Assembly (NCBI RefSeq): GCF_004211145.1
Contig: NZ_SEBS01000012.1
Location: 1-64,000, forward strand
Direction of reading: 5' to 3'
From: Flavobacterium sp.
Lineage (GTDB): Bacteria; Bacteroidota; Bacteroidia; Flavobacteriales; Flavobacteriaceae
Length of the DNA: 64,000 nt
In this document: positions 20,591 to 29,574 of the stretch, piece after piece
How the letters are laid out: each line of letters opens with the position of its first letter
Position numbering within the stretch: the stretch's first letter is position 1
Position numbers and translations under genes: made by a program
Notes under the pieces: model-generated
What the model was told of the DNA's origin: nothing
Database searches by the model: none
What the model saw: the letters and a program-made list of their open reading frames with translations, nothing else

Positions 20591-23304
20591 GACGGATATT
20601 TTTACTTATAGCGCTGTTTTTAGTGGCGAATGTCTCGTTGGCCCAACAAAAAGTCCGAGTGCACAATTCGGGAAACACGATGTACGCCAAGGAATTGACA
20701 TCGGTCGACAGCATCAAACTCGACAACACCTACGCGAAATTCAAGATTTCAGGCGACGCGAATACGCTCAACATCCAAAAAACGCTCATCGACAGTTTGA
20801 CGTTTACGGGAAGCGCGGTCAACCTCGATAAAATCTATATCATCTATAACGGAACCGACAACGCGACAATCATCAATCCGTATGCAAATTCAGGCGTGAA
20901 TATCACGGCCGCCGCCGGAACCGTGACCGTCGCCGCGACATCGGGCATCGACAACCTCGAGTATAACATTTTGGGTGCGTCGGCCAATGGAAGCCTGACG
21001 ATGGCGACCGACAAAGACGTGAATCTCGTGCTCAACAATTTGACGCTTACGAATCCGAGCGGCGCGGCGTTCAACATCACGGGCGCGAAAACCACGAACA
21101 TCTTACTGACTTCGGGAACGACCAATATGTTGTCTGATGGAACCGCGAGCACCAAAAACGGCACTATCACCACCGACGGCCCGATCGTCATCGCAAACAG
21201 CGGAACGCTTCTCGTCAGCGCATTGAAAAAACACGGCGTCAACACTTCCTCAACAATCGCGATCAACGGCGGAACGACCACGATTTCGTCAGCTGTTTCC
21301 GATGGTTTCCACTCTGAAGGTTACACCCAAACCGCAGGCACGGCAACCGTAACATTGTCTTTGGGCGACGGCATCGATGCAGGAAACGGAGCAATCGCGA
21401 TCAGCGGCGGCACGATCAACGTCACTTCGACCGCAGCCGACGTAAAAGGCATAAAGACGGGAACGAACACGATTACGATTACCGGCGGCACGATCAACAT
21501 GACGGTTTCGGGCGCGCAATCCAAAGCCATCAGCGCGAAAGGAAATATCTCGATCAGCAACGGATCTTTCGGCATTACGATTTCAGGCGCGACAGTATTG
21601 ACGGCGGCCGACAGCGGGTTCGATCCGTCGTACTCCAGCGCGTTCAAGACCGACGCCCAGATCATCATCACGGGCGGAACGTTCAACGTGAATGCCCTGT
21701 CAGGCGCCGATGGCGGAAAGGCGTTCTCGGCCGATGGCGAAATCAACATCTCAGGCGGAAACTTCACGGTTTCAACCGCAGGAAATGGTGGAAGTTACAC
21801 GAATACGACCGGAGTCGCCGACACATTTTCGACGTCGGGTTTCACGTCCGACACGAACATCAACATCTCAGGCGGAACGTTTACGCTTGCGAATTCGGGC
21901 ACCGACGGAAAAGCGATTTCGTCGGATACGAACATCAATATTTCAGGTTCGTCCCTAATCGGGATCACAAATTCAGGCGCGGCGGGCAAAGGAATCAAAG
22001 CCGACGGAAACGTGGTTTTCTCAGGCGGCACGACTACGATTTCACTTTCGGGCGCGACAGTGCTTTCGGCTTCGGGCAGCGGTTTCGATCCGTCCTATCC
22101 GACAGGCGTCAAAACCGATGGCAGCATCACGGTCAACAGCGGCACGATCACGATCACGGGAACATCGGTTGCAAAAGGCGCGAAAGGACTTTCATCGGAC
22201 ACTGGAATTACCGTGAACGGCGGAAACGTCTCGATCACGAACGCCGGAAACGGAGCGACTTATGTGAACGCGAACGGAACGACGGATTCGTATTCATCGG
22301 CGGCGTTCTCGTCGGACACTTTCATCACGATCAATGGCGGAACCGTAACCACGAACAGTTCGGGAACGGGCGGAAAAGGATTGAAGGCCGATGGCGCGAT
22401 CACGATCGGAACCACAACGACAAGCCCAACGCTGAACATCACGACGACCGGAGCGCGTTTCCTCGTTTCAGGAACTGATTACAGCCATGCGAAAACGATC
22501 GTGGCGGCCGGCGTAGTCACGATCAACAGCGGAACGAACACGATCAATTCGAGCGATGACGGCGTGCATTCGGATACGGCGGTAACCGTAAACGGCGGAA
22601 CGAATACGATTTCAGCGATCTCGACCACGTCGGGCGTCGGCGAAGGCGTCGAAGCTCCGATCATCACGTTCAACGGCGGAACATCGAACATCACGGCCTC
22701 GAACGACGGCATCAACGCGACGTACGGAACGGTAACGGGCGGCGCTGAAGGAAACGACGGCAGCCATTTGTACATTACGGGCGGCATCGTGATCGCAACC
22801 GGATCCGACGCGATCGACAGCAACGGAAACATCACCATAACCGGCGGAACGACCATCGTGAACGGCGTCACAAACGGGCCTGAAGAAGGTTTGGATTTCA
22901 ACGGGACGTTTTTGATGAACGGCGGTATTTTGATCGCGGCGGGTTCGAATTCACAGATGACTCCGAACTTCGGGGCGGCTTCGTCCCAGGTGAATATGTT
23001 CTTGAAATCATCGGCGCAACTTCCGGCGACATCGGTTTTGCATATCGAGAACGCGGCGGGAACTGAGATGGTGACGTTCAAACCGAAAAACGCGGTATAC
23101 TATTTTCATTTCTCGAGCCCGGCTTTGGCGCAGAGCACGCAGTATAAAGTATACTTCGGAGGAAGCTATACGGGCGGAAGTTTCGTTGGCGGCACGACGA
23201 CCTGGGGATTGTATACGGGCGGAACGTATTCGTTGACGGGCGCGACGCTTAAGAAAACATTTACTACGTCGGCGACGGCGAAGATAAATTTGCAGACTTT
23301 TTAA
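20587..23304 (+). CDS. Exported carbohydrate-binding-like beta-helix protein (Cthe_2159 type)
   Basis: 905 residues. A signal peptide (FLLIALFLVANVSLAQ) is followed by a short module ending IDSLTF and then a region IYIIYNGTDNATIINPY... DVNLVLNNLTLTNPSGAAFN that matches my knowledge of the Cthe_2159-type carbohydrate-binding domain. The rest (about 150-830) is a long beta-solenoid with repeats like INGGTTTISS, ISGGTINV and KGIKADGNVVFSGG. Cthe_2159 itself has been described as a polysaccharide-binding beta-helix protein. No T9SS tail is visible; the C-terminus reads KTFTTSATAKINLQTF. It starts within the stop codon of the preceding small T9SS gene. Confidence 0.8.
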   Translation: MRRIFLLIALFLVANVSLAQQKVRVHNSGNTMYAKELTSVDSIKLDNTYAKFKISGDANTLNIQKTLIDSLTFTGSAVNLDKIYIIYNGTDNATIINPYANSGVNITAAAGTVTVAATSGIDNLEYNILGASANGSLTMATDKDVNLVLNNLTLTNPSGAAFNITGAKTTNILLTSGTTNMLSDGTASTKNGTITTDGPIVIANSGTLLVSALKKHGVNTSSTIAINGGTTTISSAVSDGFHSEGYTQTAGTATVTLSLGDGIDAGNGAIAISGGTINVTSTAADVKGIKTGTNTITITGGTINMTVSGAQSKAISAKGNISISNGSFGITISGATVLTAADSGFDPSYSSAFKTDAQIIITGGTFNVNALSGADGGKAFSADGEINISGGNFTVSTAGNGGSYTNTTGVADTFSTSGFTSDTNINISGGTFTLANSGTDGKAISSDTNINISGSSLIGITNSGAAGKGIKADGNVVFSGGTTTISLSGATVLSASGSGFDPSYPTGVKTDGSITVNSGTITITGTSVAKGAKGLSSDTGITVNGGNVSITNAGNGATYVNANGTTDSYSSAAFSSDTFITINGGTVTTNSSGTGGKGLKADGAITIGTTTTSPTLNITTTGARFLVSGTDYSHAKTIVAAGVVTINSGTNTINSSDDGVHSDTAVTVNGGTNTISAISTTSGVGEGVEAPIITFNGGTSNITASNDGINATYGTVTGGAEGNDGSHLYITGGIVIATGSDAIDSNGNITITGGTTIVNGVTNGPEEGLDFNGTFLMNGGILIAAGSNSQMTPNFGAASSQVNMFLKSSAQLPATSVLHIENAAGTEMVTFKPKNAVYYFHFSSPALAQSTQYKVYFGGSYTGGSFVGGTTTWGLYTGGTYSLTGATLKKTFTTSATAKINLQTF

Positions 23305-23311
23305 AAAGGGG

Positions 23312-23346
23312 CCGGTGATTGGGAAACTTATTACCGGTTTTTTTTT
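23312..23346 (+). terminator. Intrinsic terminator
   Basis: CCGGTGAT (23312-23319) pairs with ATTACCGG (23330-23337), one G-T pair, followed by nine T. Ends the beta-helix protein transcript. Confidence 0.78.
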
Positions 23347-23416
23347 GCTTTGGAGCTTGGTGATGTTTTGTTTTGTTGTTTCGTAAGTTTTTTTGGGTTG
23401 CTTTGCAAGTTTTTGG

Positions 23417-23531
23417 GTTGCTTCGCAACTTTTGGGGGTTGCTTCGCAACTTTTTTTTGACACGAAGGCACGAAGGCACGAAGAAAGGCAGGAAAAAAAG
23501 CAGGAAGGTACGAAGCTACGAAGGCGCGAAG
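23417..23531. repeat. Palindrome plus ACGAAGGC short-repeat array (copy 1)
   Basis: GTTGCTTCGCAAC, a near-perfect palindrome, occurs at 23417-23429 and 23438-23450; a degenerate copy precedes them. After a T run follows CACGAAGGCACGAAGGCACG and further degenerate ACGAAG units to about 23531. The same palindrome, T run and array recur at 28518-28570. Confidence 0.8.
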
Positions 23532-23669
23532 TTATTGATGGCTTTTTTGAGGAGGTTGAAGATGTGTGGAAAATTTTGAATTTTAGAAACCCTCACAGAT
23601 TTTGTGAGTAAAATTTATTTTTGAAAAAACCCTCACACTTATTTCAGGACGTTTGCCGTGAGTAGACTC

Positions 23670-25328
23670 CTAGTCCAGGATCGCAGGTAAAATATAATCG
23701 TTGACGATCGACTCGGCTTGCGCATGGGCGTACGGTTTGTTGTAGGCTTTTGCGGTTACGATGACGACGATCGGGAGTTCGGTGAAAACGATGAATTCGT
23801 TTCCGCCATTTCCGGCGCAATAGAAAGCGTCGTACTTTTTCCCGTGATAATCGAACGATTTGTTCCAAAACAGATAACCGTAAAACTGATTGTCGCGTTC
23901 GGTGATCCGGATTTGCCGCGTCATCGTTTTCCTGACCCAGTCTTTCGGCAGGATTTTTTTGCCGTTCCATTTGCCGTCGCCTTTGTAAAGTTGGGCGTAT
24001 TTCGCATAATCGAGGGAAGTCATCTGCAGGCTTCCCGCGGTATTCGGAACCTGTTGGGGCGTGAACTGCCATTGGTAGTCTGAAATTCCCAACGGTCTGA
24101 ATAACTTTTCGCTCGCGTATTTCTCGAGTCCGCCGGGAATCGATTTGTTTAGGATGTCGCCGAGCAGCACGACACCGGCCGTGAAATAATCCCATTTTGC
24201 GCCGTTGGTTTTTGTGGAATCCATCGGCAAGTCCAATGTGAATTTCACCCAATTGTCGGTCGGATACATGTTTTCTTCATTTCCTGGCGAATCCCCGTCG
24301 GAATCCGAACCCATGAACGCCGAACTCATCGTAAGCAAATCCTTAATCGTCACGTTTTCCTTCGCTTCAGAATAGTTCGCGAATTTCTTCAAATCATAAA
24401 ATTCGCGGAGTTTTTGATTTTCGCTTTTGATGAAACCGTCACGAATCGCCATTCCCATCAACGTCGATGCGAACGATTTTCCCGCCGATCGCGTATCGTG
24501 CAAAGTGCTTCTTTGCGCATCGTTGAAATATTCCTCAAGCATCAATTTTCCTTCCCGGATCACGACGACACTTGTGATTTCCTTGAGGTTGAATTTCGCG
24601 ATTTCGGTGTTCATGGCTTCGATTTTCGCTTTGTCGAACGGCAATTTCGAGATTTCCCAACCGCTGTTCGGAGCGATGTTCTGGACGGCGATCTGGTCTC
24701 GCGTGATCGCGGGCGTCTTGACAATGAGTTCGAGTTTTCCTTGCGCGATCAATTCGCCGACTTTCGGGTCCGACGTTTCACTTAATCTTATATAAGGACG
24801 GATTTCGAGCTTGAAATTGTGCGTGCCGTCGGTCAGCGCCTTATCGCCTCCGTTCGCCTTGAATCGGTCGAACATATACATCGCCCACCAATCCTCGCCT
24901 TTCGAACTCGTGAGCGGAACGCGGAATGTCGTCGCGGTATTCTTGTTTACCGACGACCCGAAATTGCAGCCGTGATGGATATTTTCTACATAAATCAAGA
25001 CGTCGTCCACATAAAACGAAAATTGAAGGTTGCCCGATTTGAGCAATTTCTCGGTCGGAAGATCGGGAGCCAATTCGCGCAGGTAGTTCGTGACCGAATT
25101 GGCCATGAAAACCCGGATGTTCAGATTGGATTTGCGCTTGAGATGGAACGACGTCAGGAAATCGGAATTGGAAAGCTTGTCGGGCGGAATATTTCCGTCG
25201 GTGAAAATTACCTTGCCCATGTTCGCCTTGTGCAGCGGATCCGAAATCTCATCGACCGTAAAAAGATCTTTTTGCGCGTAACTTGAAATCCCGAAAAGGA
25301 CGACGAATAGAAATGTGGCTGTTCTCAT
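23670..25328 (-). CDS. Exported serine hydrolase (beta-lactamase/class C family) with a large N-terminal domain
   Basis: 552 residues. Signal peptide MRTATFLFVVLFGISSYAQ. The first 230 residues are an uncharacterised, beta-rich region. From about 240 the class-C beta-lactamase/penicillin-binding fold begins: catalytic SxxK at S281-K284 (RSAGKSF), Tyr381 in WDYFTAG as the YxN-equivalent, and the late GNGGNEF loop in the KTG position. Such proteins are usually esterases or peptidases rather than antibiotic-resistance enzymes. Periplasmic. A good promoter precedes it (25351-25377). Confidence 0.88.
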   Translation of the reverse strand: MRTATFLFVVLFGISSYAQKDLFTVDEISDPLHKANMGKVIFTDGNIPPDKLSNSDFLTSFHLKRKSNLNIRVFMANSVTNYLRELAPDLPTEKLLKSGNLQFSFYVDDVLIYVENIHHGCNFGSSVNKNTATTFRVPLTSSKGEDWWAMYMFDRFKANGGDKALTDGTHNFKLEIRPYIRLSETSDPKVGELIAQGKLELIVKTPAITRDQIAVQNIAPNSGWEISKLPFDKAKIEAMNTEIAKFNLKEITSVVVIREGKLMLEEYFNDAQRSTLHDTRSAGKSFASTLMGMAIRDGFIKSENQKLREFYDLKKFANYSEAKENVTIKDLLTMSSAFMGSDSDGDSPGNEENMYPTDNWVKFTLDLPMDSTKTNGAKWDYFTAGVVLLGDILNKSIPGGLEKYASEKLFRPLGISDYQWQFTPQQVPNTAGSLQMTSLDYAKYAQLYKGDGKWNGKKILPKDWVRKTMTRQIRITERDNQFYGYLFWNKSFDYHGKKYDAFYCAGNGGNEFIVFTELPIVVIVTAKAYNKPYAHAQAESIVNDYILPAILD

Positions 25329-25350
25329 TTTTTGATTTACTGATGAGTTG

Positions 25351-25377
25351 CAAACCTACGCCAAAGTTCGCGCGCAA
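25351..25377 (-). promoter_or_regulatory. Bacteroidota-type promoter of the serine hydrolase
   Basis: On the minus strand: TTG (complement of 25375-25377), 16 nt, then TAGGTTTG (complement of 25351-25358), matching TAnnTTTG, 22 nt before the start codon. Confidence 0.6.
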
Positions 25378-25389
25378 AATTGTACAGGA

Positions 25390-26196
25390 TTAACGCAACA
25401 GTTTTTTGTGAGCACCGGGATTCAGGCCGTTCAGTTCCTTGAAGCATCGGATAAAATGGCTTTGGTCGAAAAAACCGCAACGGTGCGCGATCTCCGACAG
25501 CGACAAATTGCGTTCAGGCATCAATGAAAGCGCTTTCTCAACTCGTATCTTCCGGATATAATCGGCCAAAGTGCATCCGAAATACTTTGAAAAATCACGC
25601 GACAAATGAACCGGATGAATGTTTGCGATGCCCGATAAATAGTCGAGCGTCATCGGTTCGGCAAACCTGTCGTGCAATACTTCGTCGACCTTTGCGACCC
25701 AAGACGGTTTTGGATTCACGTACGTTCGTTGGATTTCGGTCAGGCGCGAAAATGCTTCGGTAAGTAAGCTGCGGACCGAAACATCGCTCACGGAATCGTC
25801 GATCTTCGTCTCTCGGAAAATCTTGTAGAGCAACAACTTGACATCGGGATGCGAAATATTCAAACTTCCTTGCAAATTCGAAATGTCCAGCATCGAATCG
25901 GCGAACCATCGGTGATCGATCTCGACATGGAAACCCCGCGTAAATCCATCGGGTTTGATGTTGTAATGCGGCTCCTGCCAATTGTGGAACAGCAAACTCC
26001 CGGGCGTGCATTCGTAAATTTCCTTTTTGTTTCCCTCGATTACATTTCCTTGCAGAATGAACGTGAAGTAAGCGTTCTCGTGATAATGCCAATCGACTTT
26101 AGGGTTCGTGTATTCGGTATCGGTCAACGTAATGCCGCCGAGCTGTATCGTTTGGTTGGTCTGTCCGTAGAATTTACCTGTTTGGGAAACGTTCAT
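25390..26196 (-). CDS. AraC-family regulator with cupin sensor domain
   Basis: 268 residues. The N-terminal cupin-like domain (WHYHENAYFTFILQG, histidines 37 and 39) suits a small ligand or metal; the C-terminal double HTH is complete (LDYLSGIANIHPVHLSRDFS and SLSEIAHRCGFFDQSHFIR). It belongs to a different AraC branch from the two at 5-8 kb. The gene overlaps the end of the upstream membrane-protein gene by 4 bp (ATGA), so the two are co-translated. Target genes unknown. Confidence 0.9.
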   Translation of the reverse strand: MNVSQTGKFYGQTNQTIQLGGITLTDTEYTNPKVDWHYHENAYFTFILQGNVIEGNKKEIYECTPGSLLFHNWQEPHYNIKPDGFTRGFHVEIDHRWFADSMLDISNLQGSLNISHPDVKLLLYKIFRETKIDDSVSDVSVRSLLTEAFSRLTEIQRTYVNPKPSWVAKVDEVLHDRFAEPMTLDYLSGIANIHPVHLSRDFSKYFGCTLADYIRKIRVEKALSLMPERNLSLSEIAHRCGFFDQSHFIRCFKELNGLNPGAHKKLLR

Positions 26197-26717
26197 TGCG
26201 GTTGCTTTGACCAGTTTGCGAGATGGCCGTTCAAAGCGTCAAGCAATTCTTCCTTGGGTATTTTGAGGTTGCTTACGTTGATTGCGAACGGGCTTCCGAA
26301 TTTTTCAATGGAGTTTTTGGCATTCCGCAACCGCCGTCCACTCAAACGCCGCGTCACGATACCCGGATCATCGAGAAAAATAACGTAAAACGTCGACGAA
26401 AAATATGTTGCGGTCGCGATTCCTTTGACGTGCTGCCAGGAAATCACACCGATGTTCGAAAAGCTGATATTGTCCACAATGCCGCGGCTATCCACGATCA
26501 ATCCGGGCAATTTAGACGTCACGATCTTAAGATTCTGATACCAAACGAAACCCAACAGCGGAATCCCGATAACCATTGTGATGATGAGCGCAAACGAATA
26601 CCGTTCGCGTTGCGACAGATAATTCATGACAACCGCCGCCAAAAACATCGAAGCCGTAAACAGCAGCGTTAAAAACAATATTCTGGGTTTGTTGGTTCGG
26701 ACGGTCAGTGTTTTCAT
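26193..26717 (-). CDS. STM3941-like membrane protein
   Basis: 174 residues from the ATG at 26717 (MKTLTVRTNK). Two transmembrane helices (about 10-30 and 42-64) are followed by a PH-like beta domain: LPGLIVDSRGIVDNISF, GVISWQHVKGI, and a closing VSNLKIPKEELLDALN. This order matches the STM3941-type family, whose function is unknown. Co-translated with the AraC gene downstream. Confidence 0.72.
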   Translation of the reverse strand: MKTLTVRTNKPRILFLTLLFTASMFLAAVVMNYLSQRERYSFALIITMVIGIPLLGFVWYQNLKIVTSKLPGLIVDSRGIVDNISFSNIGVISWQHVKGIATATYFSSTFYVIFLDDPGIVTRRLSGRRLRNAKNSIEKFGSPFAINVSNLKIPKEELLDALNGHLANWSKQPQ

Positions 26718-26801
26718 AAATGAACGAAAGGTAATGAAAAGCCGCGCACGTGAATCTTTCACGACGAAAACTTTCCGACTAACCAATTAGCCGATAACCA
26801 A

Positions 26802-27947
26802 TCATCCCAACAAAACCTTACTTCCACTCCTCGCCGCCTTATAAACCGCATCGATCACACGCAAATCCCTCAAACCTTCTTCGCCCGAAATGTGATTTGG
26901 AAGTTTCCGGTTCTCCAAGAGCGCGCTCGCAATGGCGTCGAGTTGCGTCTGCTGTTGGTTGATCACGGGGAATTTTAGTTCTCCTTTGGACGTTTTCCCC
27001 GCGAAAGGCCCGTAACTCAAACCCGGACTCAATTCGAAGCTGCCGTCATCAGCCGACACGAACAACCTGTCGATGTCGAAACCGCAGGACGTATTGCAAT
27101 TCGCGACCGCGCCGCCCGGGAATTCCATTTGCCAGCTGATACTTTCCTCGACTTCCGAAAACCGTTTCTTGTTGTGGATGACTCCGAATTGGGCCGTTAC
27201 CGCGATCGGCTCTTCGCCCAAGATATAACGGCTCGCCTGTATGCAATAAATACCCAGATCGGTAAGCGGGCCGCCGCCTGATAATTTTTTATTGAGATGC
27301 CAGTCTTTCGGGTCGGGTTCACTCGTCAGATCCAAAATGTCGTAGGTTTTATATCCGAGCGACGCTTCGATGAACCGGACCTGCCCGAATATTTTTTGCT
27401 GGCCCAGTCGTTTCATCTCCAAGTGATACGGTTCGAAATGCAACCGATATCCAACGGCGAGTTGCACGTTGGCGTCGGTGCAGGCTTTTATCATTTGCTC
27501 GCAATCGGCAGCTGACGTCGCCATGGGTTTTTCAGTAATCACGTGCTTTCCCGCTTGCGCCGACCGGATCACGAATTCCTTGTGCAGGCCATTGGGTAAA
27601 ACGACATAGACGAGATCGATGTCTTTGTTGTTCTTGATGTCGTCGAAATTTTCGTAGTCGTAGCTATTGCTGTCGGGAATTTGGTATTGCTTTTTCCATT
27701 TCTCAGCTTTCGACGGCGTTCCGGTTACGATCCCCGCGAGATGGCAATATTGCGATGCTTCGATTCCCGCGGCCAACAGTTGTGCGTAATAACCGAGGCC
27801 GCAAAGCGCGATATTGAGTTTTTTACCGACGTAGGGTTTTTGTTTTTCGGGCGGCATCAGAAACGACGGAAGCGACGTCATCACCGCAGCCGCACCAACT
27901 CCTATTCCGAGCGAATTGACGAACGAACGTCTTGACATGTTTTTCAT
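26802..27947 (-). CDS. Gfo/Idh/MocA-family oxidoreductase with Tat signal
   Basis: 381 residues from MKNMSRRSF; an in-frame ATG lies six codons upstream. The twin-arginine SRRSFVNSLGIGVGAAAV leads into a hydrophobic stretch, predicting folded export with bound NADP. The Rossmann fold reads IALCGLGYYAQ, and the EKP motif (E139-P141, ITEKPMA) marks the family. The sequence resembles glucose-fructose oxidoreductase-type periplasmic enzymes. It would oxidise or interconvert sugars; the substrate is not determinable. No operon partners. Confidence 0.9.
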   Translation of the reverse strand: MKNMSRRSFVNSLGIGVGAAAVMTSLPSFLMPPEKQKPYVGKKLNIALCGLGYYAQLLAAGIEASQYCHLAGIVTGTPSKAEKWKKQYQIPDSNSYDYENFDDIKNNKDIDLVYVVLPNGLHKEFVIRSAQAGKHVITEKPMATSAADCEQMIKACTDANVQLAVGYRLHFEPYHLEMKRLGQQKIFGQVRFIEASLGYKTYDILDLTSEPDPKDWHLNKKLSGGGPLTDLGIYCIQASRYILGEEPIAVTAQFGVIHNKKRFSEVEESISWQMEFPGGAVANCNTSCGFDIDRLFVSADDGSFELSPGLSYGPFAGKTSKGELKFPVINQQQTQLDAIASALLENRKLPNHISGEEGLRDLRVIDAVYKAARSGSKVLLG

Positions 27948-28112
27948 AAAAGATAAGTTGGTCACGATCAGTTAGTAATCAATACCAACAAGTCGTTACA
28001 TATTCGTTCCGACATTTGAAAACTCCACATTTTTCTGTTCAGAACTTTTCGCGAACCCGCCCGACATTGCCGTTTGCTTTTCTTATTTTTCGCTCCGAAT
28101 CCAAATCGAGTT

Positions 28113-28496
28113 ATGGGAACATTCGTCATCAGCAAACGATACAACAACGATTACAAGTTTATTTTCGCGACGCGCAGGGGAAAGACGATTTTTACGAGCA
28201 TCGGCTGCAAACACAAATCCGATTGTGAGGCGATGATCGACGGCATCAAGACCAATTTGGCGCAGTTCGCGTTCACGAAGATCAGGAACGCGGGCGGAAA
28301 ATATTACTTCAGGTTATCAAAAGACGGTTTGGTGTTGGCGAATTCGCGTAAGTATTCGACCGAACTGCGGCTTAAAAAAGGGATTGATGAAATCATGAAA
28401 TACGTTTCGGAAGCTGAAATCCTGGACTTTTCGGACAATGCTTTTGTGTTCGCCGATGAAGATGCGGAATTGGCGGAAGCTGAGGATATGGATTAG
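28113..28496 (+). CDS. YegP-like (DUF1508) small protein
   Basis: 127 residues with two similar beta-beta-alpha repeats: GTFVISKRYNNDYKFIFATR (about 2-21) with its helix, and FTKIRNAGGKYYFRLSKDGL followed by KYSTELRLKKGIDEIMKYV. The pattern [N/G]-x-K-[Y/F]-x-F.L....G..I..S..Y is that of the YegP/DUF1508 family, function unknown. The acidic C-terminus (ADEDAELAEAEDMD) is unusual. ATG 28113 (MGTFVISKR) chosen over the upstream start at 28074. Confidence 0.85.
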   Translation: MGTFVISKRYNNDYKFIFATRRGKTIFTSIGCKHKSDCEAMIDGIKTNLAQFAFTKIRNAGGKYYFRLSKDGLVLANSRKYSTELRLKKGIDEIMKYVSEAEILDFSDNAFVFADEDAELAEAEDMD

Positions 28497-28517
28497 GTTG
28501 GGTTGTTTTTTGAGTGT

Positions 28518-28570
28518 GTTGCTTCGCAACTTTTTTTAACACGAAGGCACGAAGACGCGAAGACACGAAG
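28518..28570. repeat. Palindrome plus ACGAAGGC short-repeat array (copy 2)
   Basis: GTTGCTTCGCAAC at 28518-28530, seven T, then ACACGAAGGCACGAAG and degenerate units to 28570. Same organisation as the block at 23438-23531. Confidence 0.8.
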
Positions 28571-28625
28571 TTTAGTTTTGATCTAGATCAATCGTAACCC
28601 GAAACGTTGTCTTTTTCCAAATGTA

Positions 28626-28676
28626 TTCTGCACCCTGAACCTTGCACCTTGTACATTTACCCTGAACCCTGAACCT
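28626..28676. repeat. ACCTTGCACC/CCCTGAACC repeat block
   Basis: CCCTGAACCTTGCACC at 28633-28648 followed by further CCCTGAACC units. The 16-bp core is identical to 48825-48840, and related to the GTGCAAGG units at 1436-1526. Confidence 0.7.
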
Positions 28677-28678
28677 TC

Positions 28679-29116
28679 CTACGCCCAAAACTTCATCCAA
28701 AACTCCTTATTCTTCTTCATCGCCACATCGGTCGCATACATTTTCTCACCGTCGTAGCGGATTTCAAGCCCGTTTATGAAATAAATCTCGACATTGCCAG
28801 ACGTCCTGATGTTGCAGCACGTCTGTTCTTCCCATTGGTCCTTCCATATTTCGAGCAGGATGAAATGCGCGACGACGCCTTTGTTTTGGCTGTCGAGTAC
28901 GTCGATCAATTGTGGAGTGGCTTGTTTTCCGACTTTAACTATTTCAGTCGCCGGCCCGACTTTCACGCGAGCCGACATCGTGTTGACCAACATGATATAC
29001 GCGTCTTTGTTGCTGATTTTCGAAATCAGGGAATCGACTTCTCTGTTTTGCGCAAAACCGAAAGTCGAAAACGTGAAGATTGCAACAACCGCAAAGGATC
29101 GGACAAAATTTTTCAT
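28679..29116 (-). CDS. Hypothetical exported protein
   Basis: 145 residues with a clear signal peptide (MKNFVRSFAVVAIFTFSTFGFAQ begins it; cleavage after FAQ). The mature part has a helical first half (VDSLISKISNKDAYIMLVN, KQATPQLIDVLDSQNKGV, reminiscent of one HEAT-like pair) and a short beta second half. It holds a CC pair (EQTCCNIR). No family recognised. Confidence 0.7.
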   Translation of the reverse strand: MKNFVRSFAVVAIFTFSTFGFAQNREVDSLISKISNKDAYIMLVNTMSARVKVGPATEIVKVGKQATPQLIDVLDSQNKGVVAHFILLEIWKDQWEEQTCCNIRTSGNVEIYFINGLEIRYDGEKMYATDVAMKKNKEFWMKFWA

Positions 29117-29166
29117 GAGAGTATTTGATTGATTATGTTTGATTTGTCGCGAGTCGCGAGTCGAAG

Positions 29167-29574
29167 TTACACAATTGCCTGACCGTATTTACGCAAATTC
29201 AAAAATCCCCAAAACGCGAGCACCAACTCGGCGCTGGTTCCGATTGTAAAGCAATCCGACGGCAATCCGTACAGCAACATCGCCATAATTCGGCCTAGCG
29301 ACAAACTCGCCATGAAAATGACATTTACGAGTGTCGCGGTCCGCCAAAATCCGGCATCGAAAATCCCGACGAGCCACAGCGCCGACATTCCAAAATACAA
29401 CGTCATGATCGAAGTCAAAATTCCTTTTAAATCGTCCGAATCAGCTTTGAAATCGAAAAGTCCGGGAAAGATTTCCATCGGATAAAAACCATAATAAAGC
29501 GCGATCGACACGACCAATATCACCGAAACCGACAATTGCAGATTCTTGAATTTTTGACCTTGTCGCGCTTTCAA
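29167..29574 (-). CDS. DUF4345-like membrane protein
   Basis: 135 residues, four hydrophobic segments; the second half (LGRIMAMLLYGLPSDCF, then ELVLAFWGFLNL) matches the general pattern of DUF4345 proteins. Function unknown. It begins within the last four bases of the YdcZ-type transporter gene (29571-29574), so the two are co-translated. Confidence 0.72.
   Translation of the reverse strand: MKARQGQKFKNLQLSVSVILVVSIALYYGFYPMEIFPGLFDFKADSDDLKGILTSIMTLYFGMSALWLVGIFDAGFWRTATLVNVIFMASLSLGRIMAMLLYGLPSDCFTIGTSAELVLAFWGFLNLRKYGQAIV

Larger units (their letters stand above)
23305..23669. other. Intergenic region with terminator and repeat arrays
   Basis: 365 bases between two convergent genes. It contains the terminator at 23312-23346 and the GTTGCTTCGCAAC/ACGAAGGC repeat block at 23417-23531. 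The rest shows no coding signal. Confidence 0.7.

Noticed and set aside
23461..23531. ACGAAGGC repeats as a CRISPR or origin array
   Set aside because: Units are 8 bp and degenerate, no spacers, no cas genes, no dnaA boxes.
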